NCBI RefSeq assembly: GCF_014656415.1
Contig: NZ_BNCJ01000015.1
Span: 49,933 to 113,932, forward strand
Source: Seohaeicola zhoushanensis
GTDB lineage: Bacteria > Pseudomonadota > Alphaproteobacteria > Rhodobacterales > Rhodobacteraceae
DNA: 64,000 bases
Direction of reading: 5' to 3'
Below the pieces are notes generated by a model. It saw only the letters and a list, made by a program, of their open reading frames with translations, was not told where the DNA came from and did not search any database. The position numbers and the translations under genes are program-made. Below, piece by piece: positions 8,847-19,000 of this stretch (position 1 is its first letter; each line of letters opens with the position of its first letter).

Positions 8847-10823
8847 ATGCGCGGGCGCTGGCCCCTTGCCTTCTGGCTCGGCCTCTTCGGGCTGACCTGG
8901 CTGCTTTCGGCCTTTTCCTTCCAGCTCAGCAAGACGCTCGACGCGCGCTGGCTGCTGAAATACCCGAAACAGTGGGAACTGCCGCTGGAAGGTGCGATCA
9001 AATCGTTTCTCGACTGGCTGGTCGAGGATGCCAATTTCGGCCTCTTCACCTTCCGCGACCTGACCCGCGCCATCGCGGCGGTGGTCGAGATGCCCTACCA
9101 GATCCTGCGCGACCTGCTGATCGAGGGCTTTTCCAGCGGCATCGGCGACGCGGCGGTACAGATCGCCCCCTCGCTCAGCTGGATCGCGGTCATCACCTGC
9201 GCCACCGCCATCGGCCATTACGCGCGCGACTGGAAGCTTGGCGCGCTGGTTGGCGGCTGCTTCCTCTACCTCGCGGTCTTCGGCCAGTGGGAGAGCGCGA
9301 TGATCACGCTCTCCTCGGTGCTGGTCGCGGTGCCCATCGGCGCGGTCGGCGGGCTGCTGCTTGGCATCGCCGCTTATCGCACGCCCTGGTTCGACCGGAT
9401 GATGCGCCCCTTCCTCGACCTGATGCAGACGGTGCCGGTCTTCGCCTACCTGGTGCCGATCCTGATCCTCTTCGGCTTCGGCCCGGTTGCGGCGCTGGTC
9501 GCCACGGTGATCTATGCCATGCCGCCGATGGTGCGCATCACCGTGCTGGCCCTGCGCGGCGTGCCCGAGGAGGTGATCGAGGCGGGCCGCATGGCCGGCT
9601 GCACCCGCCGCCAGCTGATGTGGAAGGTGCTGGTGCCCTCGGCGACGCCCTCGCTGATGGTGGGCGTCAACCAGGTCATCATGCTGACGCTCAACATGGT
9701 GATCATCGCCTCGATGATCGGCGCCGGCGGCCTTGGCTTCGACGTGCTCGCCGCGCTGCGCCGGCTCGACATCGGTGGCGGGATCGAGGCGGGGCTGGCC
9801 ATCGTAGTCATGGCCATCGCGCTCGACCGCGCCAGCCAGGCCTTTGCCGAGCGCAGCCAGCGCGCCCGGCTCTCGGGCAACCTGGTGCGGCGCCACCCCT
9901 GGAGCACGACAGTCTTCGTCGTGATCGCGGCGACGCTGGCGCTCGGGCTCGTCCTGCCCGGCGTGCAGAGCTATCCCGACCGCCTCACCCTCACCACCGG
10001 CCCGTTCTGGGGCGAGGCGATGAAGTGGATCAACGTCAACTTCTTCGACACCTTCGAGGCGATCAAGGTGGTGATCCTGAACTGGTTGCTGCTGCCGGTG
10101 AAGAAGTTCTTCGGCGGCATTCCCTGGGCCTGGGGCATTCTCGTGATGGGCCTGATCGCCGGGCGCATCGGCGGCTGGAAGCTGGGCCTGCTGGCCGCGC
10201 TGCTGATGGGCTTCATCGCCGCGACCGGCCTCTGGCCCAAGGCGATGGTGACGATCTACCTCTGCGGCGTCTCGGTGCTGATCGCCACGCTGATCGGCAT
10301 TCCGCTGGGGATCTGGGCCGCCGAGAGGCCGGGCGCCGGCCGCGTCATCCTGGGGCTGATGGACACGCTCCAGACGCTGCCGAGCTTTGTCTACCTGATC
10401 CCTGTCGTCATGCTGTTCCGCGTCGGCGACTTCAGCGCCATGGTCGCCGTCGTGCTCTACGCGCTGGCCCCGGCGGTGCGCTATGCCGCGCATGGGCTGC
10501 GCTCGGTCCCCGAGGCGCTGATCGAGGCGGGCACCATGTCTGGCTGCACCCGGTCGCAGCTGCTCTGGCGGATCAAGCTGCCGATGGCCGCGCCGCACCT
10601 GCTGCTGGGCCTGAACCAGACCATCATGCTGGCGCTCTCGATGCTGGTCATCACCGCGCTGGTCGGCACCCGCGACCTGGGCCAGGAGGTCTATATCGCG
10701 CTGGCCAAGGCGCAGGCCGGGCCGGGCGTGGTCGCCGGCCTGTCGGTCGCCTTCATCGCGATCGTCGCCGACCGCATCTTCAACGCCCTCGCCGAGGGCC
10801 AGAAGCGGAGGCTCGGACTGTGA
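8847..10823 (+). CDS. Betaine-type ABC transporter permease, tandem two-domain fusion
   Basis: The protein has 658 residues, about twice the usual ProW length. Two homologous permease modules are visible. The first (about residues 165-330) has the inner-membrane contact loop VPEEVIEAGRMAGCTRRQLM, the second (about 475-640) has VPEALIEAGTMSGCTRSQLL, and each has its own surrounding transmembrane helices. Each module carries the EAA-type loop that docks on an ATPase subunit, so a single polypeptide may replace the usual permease homodimer. It starts 1 bp after the ATPase gene and its TGA overlaps the GTG start of the kinase gene (GTGA), which indicates translational coupling. Confidence 0.92.
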   Translation: MRGRWPLAFWLGLFGLTWLLSAFSFQLSKTLDARWLLKYPKQWELPLEGAIKSFLDWLVEDANFGLFTFRDLTRAIAAVVEMPYQILRDLLIEGFSSGIGDAAVQIAPSLSWIAVITCATAIGHYARDWKLGALVGGCFLYLAVFGQWESAMITLSSVLVAVPIGAVGGLLLGIAAYRTPWFDRMMRPFLDLMQTVPVFAYLVPILILFGFGPVAALVATVIYAMPPMVRITVLALRGVPEEVIEAGRMAGCTRRQLMWKVLVPSATPSLMVGVNQVIMLTLNMVIIASMIGAGGLGFDVLAALRRLDIGGGIEAGLAIVVMAIALDRASQAFAERSQRARLSGNLVRRHPWSTTVFVVIAATLALGLVLPGVQSYPDRLTLTTGPFWGEAMKWINVNFFDTFEAIKVVILNWLLLPVKKFFGGIPWAWGILVMGLIAGRIGGWKLGLLAALLMGFIAATGLWPKAMVTIYLCGVSVLIATLIGIPLGIWAAERPGAGRVILGLMDTLQTLPSFVYLIPVVMLFRVGDFSAMVAVVLYALAPAVRYAAHGLRSVPEALIEAGTMSGCTRSQLLWRIKLPMAAPHLLLGLNQTIMLALSMLVITALVGTRDLGQEVYIALAKAQAGPGVVAGLSVAFIAIVADRIFNALAEGQKRRLGL

Positions 10824-11701
10824 GCGAGACCGCCATCCAAAGGGCCGCCGGCCTGTCCTGCTTCGACGCACCCACCGGGATCGAGGTGCTGGGCGGCGGC
10901 ATCACCAACGTCAACCTGCGGGTGCGCGACGGCGGGCGGTCCTATGTCGTGCGGCTGGGCAACGACATTCCCGAACACGGCGTCATGCGCTGGAACGAAC
11001 TGGCGCTGTCGCGCGCAGCCGCCGGGGCCGGGCTCTCGCCCGCCGTGGTGCATCACGAACCCGGCGTGCTCGTGCTCGACTTCATCGAGGCGCGCACCTT
11101 CACCCCCGAGGACGTGCGCGACCCCGCCAACCTGCCCCGCATCACCGACCTGATCGCCCGCGCCCATCGCGCCCTGGGGCCGGGGCTGACGGCGCCGGTG
11201 CTGGCGTTCTGGCCGTTCCAGGTCAACCGCAGCTATGTCGCCCGCCTCATGACCGACGGCACAGCCCATCAGGCGCTGCTGCCCGGGATGCTGGCCGACT
11301 GCGACGCGCTCGAGGCCGCCACCGGCCCGGTACGCATGGTCATCGGCCACAACGACCTGCTGGCCGCCAACCTGCTGGACGATGGCGAAAGGCTCTGGCT
11401 GATCGATTGGGAATACGGCGGCTACAACTCGCCGCTCTTCGATCTTGCCGGCCTCGCCTCGAACAACGCCCTCACCGAAGCGCAGGAACGCGAATTGCTG
11501 GACCGATACCCGACCACCGACCCCGAGCGCGACTGGCGCGCCTTTCAGGCGATGAAATGCGCCTCGCTGATGCGCGAGACGCTCTGGTCGATGGCCTCGG
11601 AGATCCATTCCGAACTCGACTTCGACTATGCGGCCTATACCGCCGAGAACCTGGGCCGGCTGACCGCCGCGCTCGACGATTTCAAGAAACTCCAGGGGTG
11701 A
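10820..11701 (+). CDS. Choline-kinase/APH-family phosphotransferase (copy 2)
   Basis: The 293-residue protein starts at GTG 10820, overlapping the permease stop. It has the nucleotide-loop segment LGGGITNVNLRV, the catalytic motif GHNDLLAANLLDD (Asp179, Asn184) and the metal-binding LIDWEYGGYN. The architecture matches LicA/choline kinase-type proteins and the paralogue at 4767. Its location between an importer permease and a demethylating dehydrogenase suggests that the imported compound or a product is phosphorylated inside the cell. The exact substrate cannot be read from the sequence. Confidence 0.87.
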   Translation: MSETAIQRAAGLSCFDAPTGIEVLGGGITNVNLRVRDGGRSYVVRLGNDIPEHGVMRWNELALSRAAAGAGLSPAVVHHEPGVLVLDFIEARTFTPEDVRDPANLPRITDLIARAHRALGPGLTAPVLAFWPFQVNRSYVARLMTDGTAHQALLPGMLADCDALEAATGPVRMVIGHNDLLAANLLDDGERLWLIDWEYGGYNSPLFDLAGLASNNALTEAQERELLDRYPTTDPERDWRAFQAMKCASLMRETLWSMASEIHSELDFDYAAYTAENLGRLTAALDDFKKLQG

Positions 11702-11703
11702 AC

Positions 11704-14136
11704 ATGACTCTCCCGACCTCCTCAAAGATCATCATCGTCGGTGGCGGCATCATCGGATGCTCGACCGCCTATCACCTCGCCCGCATGGGGCAGGAGGTGC
11801 TGCTGCTGGAAAAGGCGCAGCTTACCTCCGGGTCGACCTGGCATGCCGCCGGGCTGGTCGGGCAGCTGCGCTCGAACGCCAATATCACCCAGCTGCTGGG
11901 CTATTCGATCGAACTCTACCGCACGCTCGAGGCCGAGACCGGCCTGGCGACCGGCTGGAAGATGAATGGCGGCCTGCGGCTCGCCTGCAACGCCGAACGC
12001 TGGACCGAGGTGCGCCGCCAGGCCACCACCGCCCACAGCTTCGGCCTCGACATGCAGCTGCTGACGCCGCAGGAGGCGCAGGACCTCTGGCCGCTGATGG
12101 ATATCGGCGACGTGGTCGGCGCGGCCTTTCTGCCCACCGACGGTCAGGCCAACCCCGCCGACATCACCCAGGCGCTGGCCAAGGGTGCCCGCGCCAAGGG
12201 GGCGAAGCTGGTCGAGCATACGCCAGTCACCCAGATCCTGACCGACAAGGGCAAGCTGGTCGGCGTGCGCACGCCGCAGGGCGACATCGCCTGCGAAAAG
12301 CTGGTGCTCTGCTGCGGCCAGTGGACCCGAACGCTGGCCAAGACCATCGGCGTCTCGGTGCCGCTGGTCTCGGTCGAACATCAGTATATGGTCTCGGAAC
12401 CCTTCGGCGTGCCCTCCAACCTGCCCACCCTGCGCGACCCCGACCGGCTGACCTATTACAAGGAAGAGGTCGGCGGGCTGGTGATGGGCGGCTACGAGCC
12501 GAACCCGATCCCCTGGGCGCAGAACGGCATCCCCGAGAACTTCGATTTCCAGCTGCTCGAGTCGAACTTCGACCATTTCGAACAGATCGTCGAACTCGCC
12601 CTGCCCCGCGTTCCGGCGCTGGAGAAGGCGGGCGTCAAGCAGCTCATCAACGGCCCCGAGAGCTTTACCCCAGACGGCAACTTCATCCTGGGCGAGGCCC
12701 CCGAGATGGCCAATGTCTTCATCGGCGCCGGGTTCAACGCCTTCGGCATCGCCTCGGGCGGCGGCGCGGGGATGGCGCTGGCGGAATGGGTCGCCGAGGG
12801 CGCCCCGCCCTACGACCTCTGGCCGGTCGACATCCGCCGCTTCGGCCGCCCGCACCGCGACGAGGACTGGGTGCGCACCCGCACGCTCGAGGCCTACGGC
12901 AAGCATTACACCATGGCCTGGCCCTCGGAGGAACACTCCAGCGGCCGCCCCTGCCGCCGCTCGCCGCTCTATGACACGCTCAAGGCCTCAGGCGCGGTCT
13001 TTGGCGAGAAACTGGGCTGGGAACGCCCGAACTGGTTCGCCGAACCGGGCGAGGAGGCGCGCGACATCTACACCTTCGAACGCCCGAACTGGCACGTCGC
13101 GGTCGCCCGCGAACACAAGGCCGCGCGCGAGGCGGCCGTGCTCTTCGACCAGACCTCCTTCGCCAAGTTCGTGCTGAAAGGCCCCGACGCCGAGGCGGCG
13201 CTGAGCTGGATCGCGGCGAACCGCGTGGACAAGCCGGTCGGGTCGATCATCTATACCCAGATGCTGAACGACCGCGGCGGCATCGAATGCGACCTGACCT
13301 GCGTGCGCACGAAGGAAGACGAATATTACATCGTCACCGGCACCGGCTTTGCCACCCATGACTTCGACTGGATTGCGCGGAACATCCCCGAGGGCCTGAA
13401 CGCCCAGCTGGTTGACGTCACCTCGTCCAACGCCGTGCTCTCGCTCTTCGGACCGAAGGCGCGCGAGATCCTGTCCGCCGTCACCCGCGACGACGTCAGC
13501 AACGACGGCTTCCCCTTCGGCCAGTCCCGCACCATCGGCATCGCCGGCTGCCCGGTGCTGGCGCTGCGCATCACCTATGTCGGCGAACTCGGCTGGGAGC
13601 TGCACCTGCCGGTGGAATACGCGCTGACCGTCTACGAGGCGCTGCACAAGGCAGGCGCGCCGCTCGGCCTGAAGAACGCCGGCTACCGCGCCATCGAGAC
13701 GCTGCGGCTGGAAAAGGGCTATCGCGCCTGGGCCGGCGACATCGGCCCCGACCACACCCCCGACGAGGCGGGCCTCGGCTGGGCGGTGAAGATGAAGTCG
13801 AACATTCCCTTCCGCGGCCGCGAGGCGGTGCGCGCCCAGCGCGAGACCGGGGTGAAGAAGATCGTGGCCACCTTCACCTGCGACGGCGATGTGATCCTCT
13901 CGGGGCGCGAGACCATCTATCGCAACGGCGAACGCTGCGGCTGGCTCTCCTCGGCGGGCTATGGGCATACCATCGGCAAGAGCATTGGCATGGGCTACGT
14001 GCGCAGCGCCACGCCGATCGACCGCGACCACGTGCTGTCCGGGTCCTACGAGCTCGAGGTGGCAACCGAACGCGTCCCCTGCGAGATCACCCTCGCCCCG
14101 CTGGTCGATCCCAGGATGGAGCGCATCAAGGCCTGA
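11704..14136 (+). CDS. Dimethylglycine/sarcosine dehydrogenase-type FAD enzyme with GcvT domain (copy 2)
   Basis: This 810-residue paralogue of the enzyme at 2340 has the same two-domain plan: an FAD motif (IIIVGGGIIGCSTAYH), His47 in STWHAAGLVGQLR at the covalent-flavin position, and a C-terminal GcvT-type folate domain from about residue 420 (DQTSFAKFVLKG, YVGELGWELHLP). The two copies are clearly related throughout but differ enough to have different substrates, for example successive N-methyl groups (inference). It starts 2 bp after the kinase stop and is the last gene of the importer operon, followed by a good terminator at 14202. Confidence 0.9.
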   Translation: MTLPTSSKIIIVGGGIIGCSTAYHLARMGQEVLLLEKAQLTSGSTWHAAGLVGQLRSNANITQLLGYSIELYRTLEAETGLATGWKMNGGLRLACNAERWTEVRRQATTAHSFGLDMQLLTPQEAQDLWPLMDIGDVVGAAFLPTDGQANPADITQALAKGARAKGAKLVEHTPVTQILTDKGKLVGVRTPQGDIACEKLVLCCGQWTRTLAKTIGVSVPLVSVEHQYMVSEPFGVPSNLPTLRDPDRLTYYKEEVGGLVMGGYEPNPIPWAQNGIPENFDFQLLESNFDHFEQIVELALPRVPALEKAGVKQLINGPESFTPDGNFILGEAPEMANVFIGAGFNAFGIASGGGAGMALAEWVAEGAPPYDLWPVDIRRFGRPHRDEDWVRTRTLEAYGKHYTMAWPSEEHSSGRPCRRSPLYDTLKASGAVFGEKLGWERPNWFAEPGEEARDIYTFERPNWHVAVAREHKAAREAAVLFDQTSFAKFVLKGPDAEAALSWIAANRVDKPVGSIIYTQMLNDRGGIECDLTCVRTKEDEYYIVTGTGFATHDFDWIARNIPEGLNAQLVDVTSSNAVLSLFGPKAREILSAVTRDDVSNDGFPFGQSRTIGIAGCPVLALRITYVGELGWELHLPVEYALTVYEALHKAGAPLGLKNAGYRAIETLRLEKGYRAWAGDIGPDHTPDEAGLGWAVKMKSNIPFRGREAVRAQRETGVKKIVATFTCDGDVILSGRETIYRNGERCGWLSSAGYGHTIGKSIGMGYVRSATPIDRDHVLSGSYELEVATERVPCEITLAPLVDPRMERIKA

Positions 14137-14201
14137 CCCGAGTCGCGCGCCCCGTTGGCGGAACGCACACAATCCAATCTGCCGAAGCATCACTGTCGAT
14201 C

Positions 14202-14227
14202 AAAAGGCCCGGAAACGGGCCTTTTTT
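14202..14227 (+). terminator. Rho-independent terminator after the amine cluster
   Basis: An AAAGGCCCG/CGGGCCTTT stem with a GAAA loop is followed by a run of T, about 65 bp after the dehydrogenase stop. This is a textbook intrinsic terminator and ends the operon that starts at 6791. Confidence 0.92.
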
Positions 14228-14299
14228 CACGTTCGCGCACCCGATCGGCGGATTTTCTGCTATCATTCTTACTGTTGGTAACAAGTTGTGAGTCGCGCC

Positions 14300-14446
14300 A
14301 TGAACAAGCAATTGGTTGTTAAGAAACTGACGGAAGAAGTGAAGTTTCTTCGCAGGTGCGGAGCTGGCGATCAGGACATCAGAAAGCGGCTGATCGAACA
14401 GGGCTGGGCCTACGGCGCCGTCGTCGAGGCCTTTGCCGAAGCCTGA
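14300..14446 (+). CDS. Small protein of 48 residues, unknown function
   Basis: A 48-codon frame starts MNKQLVVKKLTEEVKFLRRC and ends AVVEAFAEA. It is strongly charged, predicted helical, and has no signal peptide or membrane segment. I recognise no family. Support for a real gene comes from its setting: an intrinsic terminator lies just upstream (14202) and another GC-rich hairpin follows its stop (14476), so it looks like a separate transcription unit. A possible -10 box (TATCAT, 14261-14266) lies upstream, but the -35 is weak. An in-frame GTG at 14288 is an alternative start. No strong Shine-Dalgarno sequence is seen, which lowers confidence. Confidence 0.5.
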   Translation: MNKQLVVKKLTEEVKFLRRCGAGDQDIRKRLIEQGWAYGAVVEAFAEA

Positions 14447-14475
14447 TCCTCCCGACGACCCTTTCCCGAAACAGC

Positions 14476-14499
14476 AGGCCGGGCCCGACCGCCCGGCCT
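14476..14499 (+). terminator. Probable terminator after the small gene
   Basis: AGGCCGGGC pairs with GCCCGGCCT across a 6-base loop, followed within a few bases by a short GGTTTTCT tract. It lies 30 bp after the stop of the 48-residue frame. Confidence 0.65.
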
Positions 14500-14887
14500 C
14501 GTGGGTTTTCTCCCCAAAAGCGATGACTGGCGCAGATTAACACCCAGGTCGCCTCGGGGTAGCCCGCCACCGGTATCCCCCGGATCACGAGCACTTTTCA
14601 CGCGACGGAAACACCAGGCACGCCCGTTCAAGGCTGCAAGCCGTTGCCCGTCGGGCGCGGCAACGGAATTGCCTGCCCGAGGTCGACTGATGCATTCTCC
14701 CGAACTCCGCCCGCCGCGCGCCCTATCGTCGCGCAGACCGGGCGCGCCTTGCCGCCCTTCGGGATCTGCGCGAGAATACCCCGACCCAAGCGGAAAAGCG
14801 GCCCGGCGCCTCTGGGCACCCCTTCTGCGAAAGCTGCAGGCAATCCGCAAAGGCCCAGGCCAAAACCCCGGAAACAGGAAGCGTATC
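14500..14887. other. Gap before the efflux operon, no gene seen
   Basis: This stretch has no convincing gene. An open frame runs through it in phase with the adaptor gene but lacks a ribosome-binding site, and its Arg/Pro-rich composition looks non-coding. It presumably holds the promoter of the efflux operon, though I see no clear operator palindrome and no regulator gene adjoins it. Confidence 0.5.
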
Positions 14888-16045
14888 GTGACCGGCAAAG
14901 CGACCCTTCGGCCCCTCTCCCTCCTTCTCGCGCTGGTGCTCGGCCTCTCTGCGGCGCAGGCGCAGCAGACGCCGGGCATGGCGGTGACGGCCGGCGTCAT
15001 CGAGCTGAAACGCGAGGACGTTCCGGTGACGGTGACGCTTTCCGGCCAGGCGGCGGCCTCGCAATCGGCGGCGATCCGGCCGCTGGTCAACGGCGTGGTC
15101 ACCGAAGTCGCCTATCGCCCCGGCCGCCCGGTCACCGCCGGCACACTGCTGTTCCAGATCGACCCCAAGAGCTACGAGGCCGCGCTGGCCGCGGCCCGCG
15201 CCACGCTGCAACGCACCCAGGCCGCGCTGCCTGCCGCCAAGGCCGCGCTCGACCGCGCCGAACGCCTGGTCGGCAGCAGCGTCACCCAGGAGGCGCTGGA
15301 CTCGGCGCGTGTGACCCACGCCCAGGCGCTCGCCTCCATCGCCGAGGCCGAGGCCGCCGTGCGCACCGCCGAAATCAACCTCGAACGCGCCCGGATCACC
15401 AGCCCGATCGACGGCATCCCCTCGGTCGCGGCGGTCTCGGTGGGCGACCTGGTGACCAGCGGCCAGACCGCCGCGCTGGCCACGGTCACCAGGCTCGACC
15501 CGATCTATGTCGATCTCTCCGAGGCCAGCGCCCGGATGCTGCAACTGCGCGCCCGGATCGAAAACGGCGAGATGAAGACCGGAGACCGCGTGCAGATCCG
15601 CCTGACGCTGGAAAACGGCCAGGACTTCTACGGTGAGGGCAAGCTCGACAGCATCGCCAGCACCGTCTCGACCACCACCGGCACCCGCAACGTACGCTTC
15701 GAATTCGCCAATCCCGACCGGCTGATCCTGCCCGGCATGTTCGTGCGCGCCGCCGTCACGCTCGGCACCTCGCAGGCGATCCTGGTGCCGCAGCTCGCGG
15801 CGCGGATGCAGGCCGACGGGAAGATCCGGGTCTTCCTGCTCGGGCCCGACGGCAAGGCCGTGCAGGCCGATGTCACGCCGATCGGCTCGACCGACCGCGC
15901 CTGGATCGTCGCCGCGGGCCTCGACGACGGCGCCCGGCTGATCGTCGACAACCTCGACCGGGTCGGCAACGGGACCGGCATCACGCCCGTCCCCGCGACC
16001 ATCACGGACACCGGCGTCGTCACCGACGCCAAGGGCGGTAACTGA
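14888..16045 (+). CDS. RND efflux periplasmic adaptor (membrane fusion protein)
   Basis: The 385-residue protein starts at GTG 14888 after AGGAAGCG. A signal peptide (LALVLGLSAAQA) is cut before QQTPGM; no lipobox is present. Then come the lipoyl/barrel-sandwich halves, with an alpha-helical hairpin between them (ARATLQRTQAALPAAKAAL, about residues 100-165) and a beta-barrel with GDRVQIRLTLENGQ. This is the AcrA/MexA-type periplasmic bridge between the inner-membrane pump encoded 4 bp downstream and the outer-membrane channel. An in-frame extension back to 14501 is rejected because it would bury the signal peptide. Confidence 0.92.
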   Translation: MTGKATLRPLSLLLALVLGLSAAQAQQTPGMAVTAGVIELKREDVPVTVTLSGQAAASQSAAIRPLVNGVVTEVAYRPGRPVTAGTLLFQIDPKSYEAALAAARATLQRTQAALPAAKAALDRAERLVGSSVTQEALDSARVTHAQALASIAEAEAAVRTAEINLERARITSPIDGIPSVAAVSVGDLVTSGQTAALATVTRLDPIYVDLSEASARMLQLRARIENGEMKTGDRVQIRLTLENGQDFYGEGKLDSIASTVSTTTGTRNVRFEFANPDRLILPGMFVRAAVTLGTSQAILVPQLAARMQADGKIRVFLLGPDGKAVQADVTPIGSTDRAWIVAAGLDDGARLIVDNLDRVGNGTGITPVPATITDTGVVTDAKGGN

Positions 16046-16049
16046 CCCG

Positions 16050-19000
16050 ATGGCGCGCTTTTTCATCCACCGCCCGGTCTTCGCCTGGGTGCTTGCCATC
16101 GTCACCATGCTGGCCGGCGCGCTTGGCCTGACCACGCTGCCGATCTCGCAATACCCCGAGGTCTCGCCGCCCACGGTGCGGATCTCGGCCAGCTACAGCG
16201 GCGCCTCGGCCGAGGCGGTGCAGAACTCGGTCACCTCGACCATCGAAGACGCGATGACCGGCCTCGACGGGCTGATCTACATGACCTCCTCCTCGGGCAA
16301 GGGCACCGCCTCGATCAGCCTGGTGTTCGAACAGGACATCGACCCCGACACCGCGCAAAGCGACGTGCAGAACAAGGTCCAGCTGATCCTGTCGCAATTG
16401 CCCGAAGCGGTGCAGACGGCGGGTGTGCGGGTCAACCGGTCGTCCACCTCGATCCTGATGGTCGGCGCGCTGGTCAGCGAGGACAACCGATATTCGACCA
16501 TCGAACTGGCCGACATGCTCGACTCCCGCGTCGAGGGGCCGGTGCAGCGGATCGAGGGGGTCGGCTCGATCAACACCTTCGGATCGGGCTATGCCATGCG
16601 CATCTGGCTCGATCCCGACAGCCTGTTCCGCTATGCGCTGACGCCCTCCGACATCACCGCGGCGGTGCAGGCGCAGAACACCACGGTGGCGGTTGGCGCG
16701 CTCGGCTCCGGCCCGGCCGCCCCGGCGCAGCAATTCACCGTCGACGTGACCGCGCAGAGCCAGCTCAAGACGGTCGACGACTTCCGCAACATCCTGCTCA
16801 AGACCGACGCAGCCGGCGCGCAGGTGCGTCTGGGCGACGTCGCCCGCATAGAGATCGGGCAGCAGAGCTATGGCGGCGACAGCCGTTTCAACCGCCACAA
16901 CGCCGCCGGCTTCGGCATCAACCTCGCCACCGGGGCCAATGCGGTCGAGACCGCCGCGCTGGTGCGCGAGACACTCGACGGGCTGCAATCGAGCTTTCCG
17001 GAAGGGGTGAGCATCGAATACGCCTATGACACCTCGCCCTTCGTCGAGCTTTCGATCGAGAAGGTGATGCACACGCTGATCGAGGCGATCGTGCTGGTCT
17101 TTCTCGTCATCCTGCTGTTCCTGCAGAACTGGCGCGCCACGCTGATCCCGACACTGGCGGTGCCGGTGGTGCTGCTCGGCACCTTCGGCGTGCTCTCGGT
17201 CTTTGGCTATTCGATCAACACGCTGACCATGTTCGCCATGGTGCTGGCCATCGGCCTGCTGGTCGACGACGCCATCGTCGTGGTCGAGAACGTCGAGCGG
17301 GTGATGGAGGAAGAGGGCCTCGGCCCGGTCGAGGCGACCGAGAAGTCGATGGACCAGATCACCTCGGCCCTGATCGGCATCGGCCTTGTGCTCTCGGCGG
17401 TCTTCCTGCCCATGGCCTTCATGTCCGGCTCGACCGGGATCATCTACCGGCAGTTCTCGGTCACCATCGTCACCGCCATGGCGCTCTCGGTCTTCGTCGC
17501 GCTGATCCTGACCCCGGCGCTTTGCGCATCGCTGCTGCGACCGCGCCGCCACGGCGAGGGCATCGCACCGGCACGCTGGTTCAACCGGGGTTTCGACCGC
17601 ATGACCCGCGGCTATCTCGGCGCCAACCGGCGGATCCTGAAACGCCCCTTCGCCGCGCTGGCAGCGCTGGCGGCGGTTTGCGGGCTGGTCTGGGTGCTGT
17701 TCACGCAGATCTCCTCGTCGTTCCTGCCGCCCGAGGACCAGGGCGTGCTGATGACCATCATCCGCCTGCCCGACGGCTCCACCACGGCGCAGACGCTCGA
17801 CGTGGTGCAGAAGGTCGAGGACTACCTGCTGAACGAGGAACCCGACGGCGTGGAATCGACCTTTGCCTCGCTCGGCTTCAGCTTCTCGGGTTCGGCGCAG
17901 AACACCGCCATGCTCTTCGTCAAGCTGAAGGACTTTGACGAGCGCAGCGGCAACGACCGCCTGTCGGCCGCCGCCATCGCCCAGCGCGCCAACATGCACT
18001 TCATGCAGACCAACCGGCAGGGCACCGTGCGCGTCGTGCAGCCGCCGGCGATCAGCGGCATGGGTTCGACCTCGGGCTTCCAGATGTATCTCCTTGACCA
18101 AAGCGGGCGCGGGATCGAGGCCCTGCGCGCCGCCGCGAACGATCTTGTCGCCGCCGCCCCGGCCGACGGCCGCGTCGCCAACATGCGCGGCAACGAAGAC
18201 GCCGACCGCACCGCACTGCGCATCGACATCGACCGGCAGAAAGCGTCGAGCTATGGCCTGACCCTGTCGACGGTGAACGGGATGCTGCGCACGATCTTCT
18301 CGGGCAGCGAGGTGAACGATTTCCAGATGGGCACCCGCCTGCGCCCGGTGATCGTGCAGGGCGACGCCCCCTACCGGATGCAGCCCGAGGATGTCTTCCG
18401 CTGGTCCGCCCGCAACACCGGCGGCGAGATGGTGCCGTTCCAGTCGTTCACCACGCTGAACTGGGAAAGCGTGCCCTCCTCGCTGGCCCGCTACGGCGGC
18501 ACCCTGGCGCTCCAGCTCTCGGGCGAACCCGGACCGGGCGTCAGCTCGGGCGACGCGATGGACGCGATGGCCGAACTCGTGGCCGAGATGCCGGGCGGCT
18601 ATGGCCTGGCCTGGACCGGCATTTCCTACCAGGAACGCCTGTCCGGTTCGCAGGCGCCGATGCTCTACGCCATCTCGGTGCTGGTGGTCTTCCTCTGCCT
18701 CGCCGCGCTCTACGAGAGCTGGACCGTGCCCTTCGCCGTCATCCTCGCCGTGCCCGTGGGCATCCTCGGCGCGCTCGCGGCGGCCAAGTTCCTCGGCCAG
18801 TCGAACGACGTCTACTTCAAGGTCGGGTTGCTCACCACCATCGGGCTTGCCGCCAAGAACGCCATCCTGATCGTCGAATTCGCGGTGGAGCTGCAGGCAA
18901 AGGGCATGTCCCTGCTCGACGCCACCATCGAGGCCGCGCGGCAGCGCCTGAGGCCGATCCTGATGACCTCGCTGGCCTTCATCCTCGGCGTCCTGCCGCT

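Noticed and set aside
8972..10819. Open frame in another phase across the permease gene, continuous with the second kinase
   Set aside because: Only the part from GTG 10820 has kinase motifs. The upstream part is a shadow of the permease and lacks a ribosome-binding site.
14501..14887. N-terminal extension of the efflux adaptor
   Set aside because: It would bury a clear signal peptide that starts at GTG 14888 with its own ribosome-binding site.
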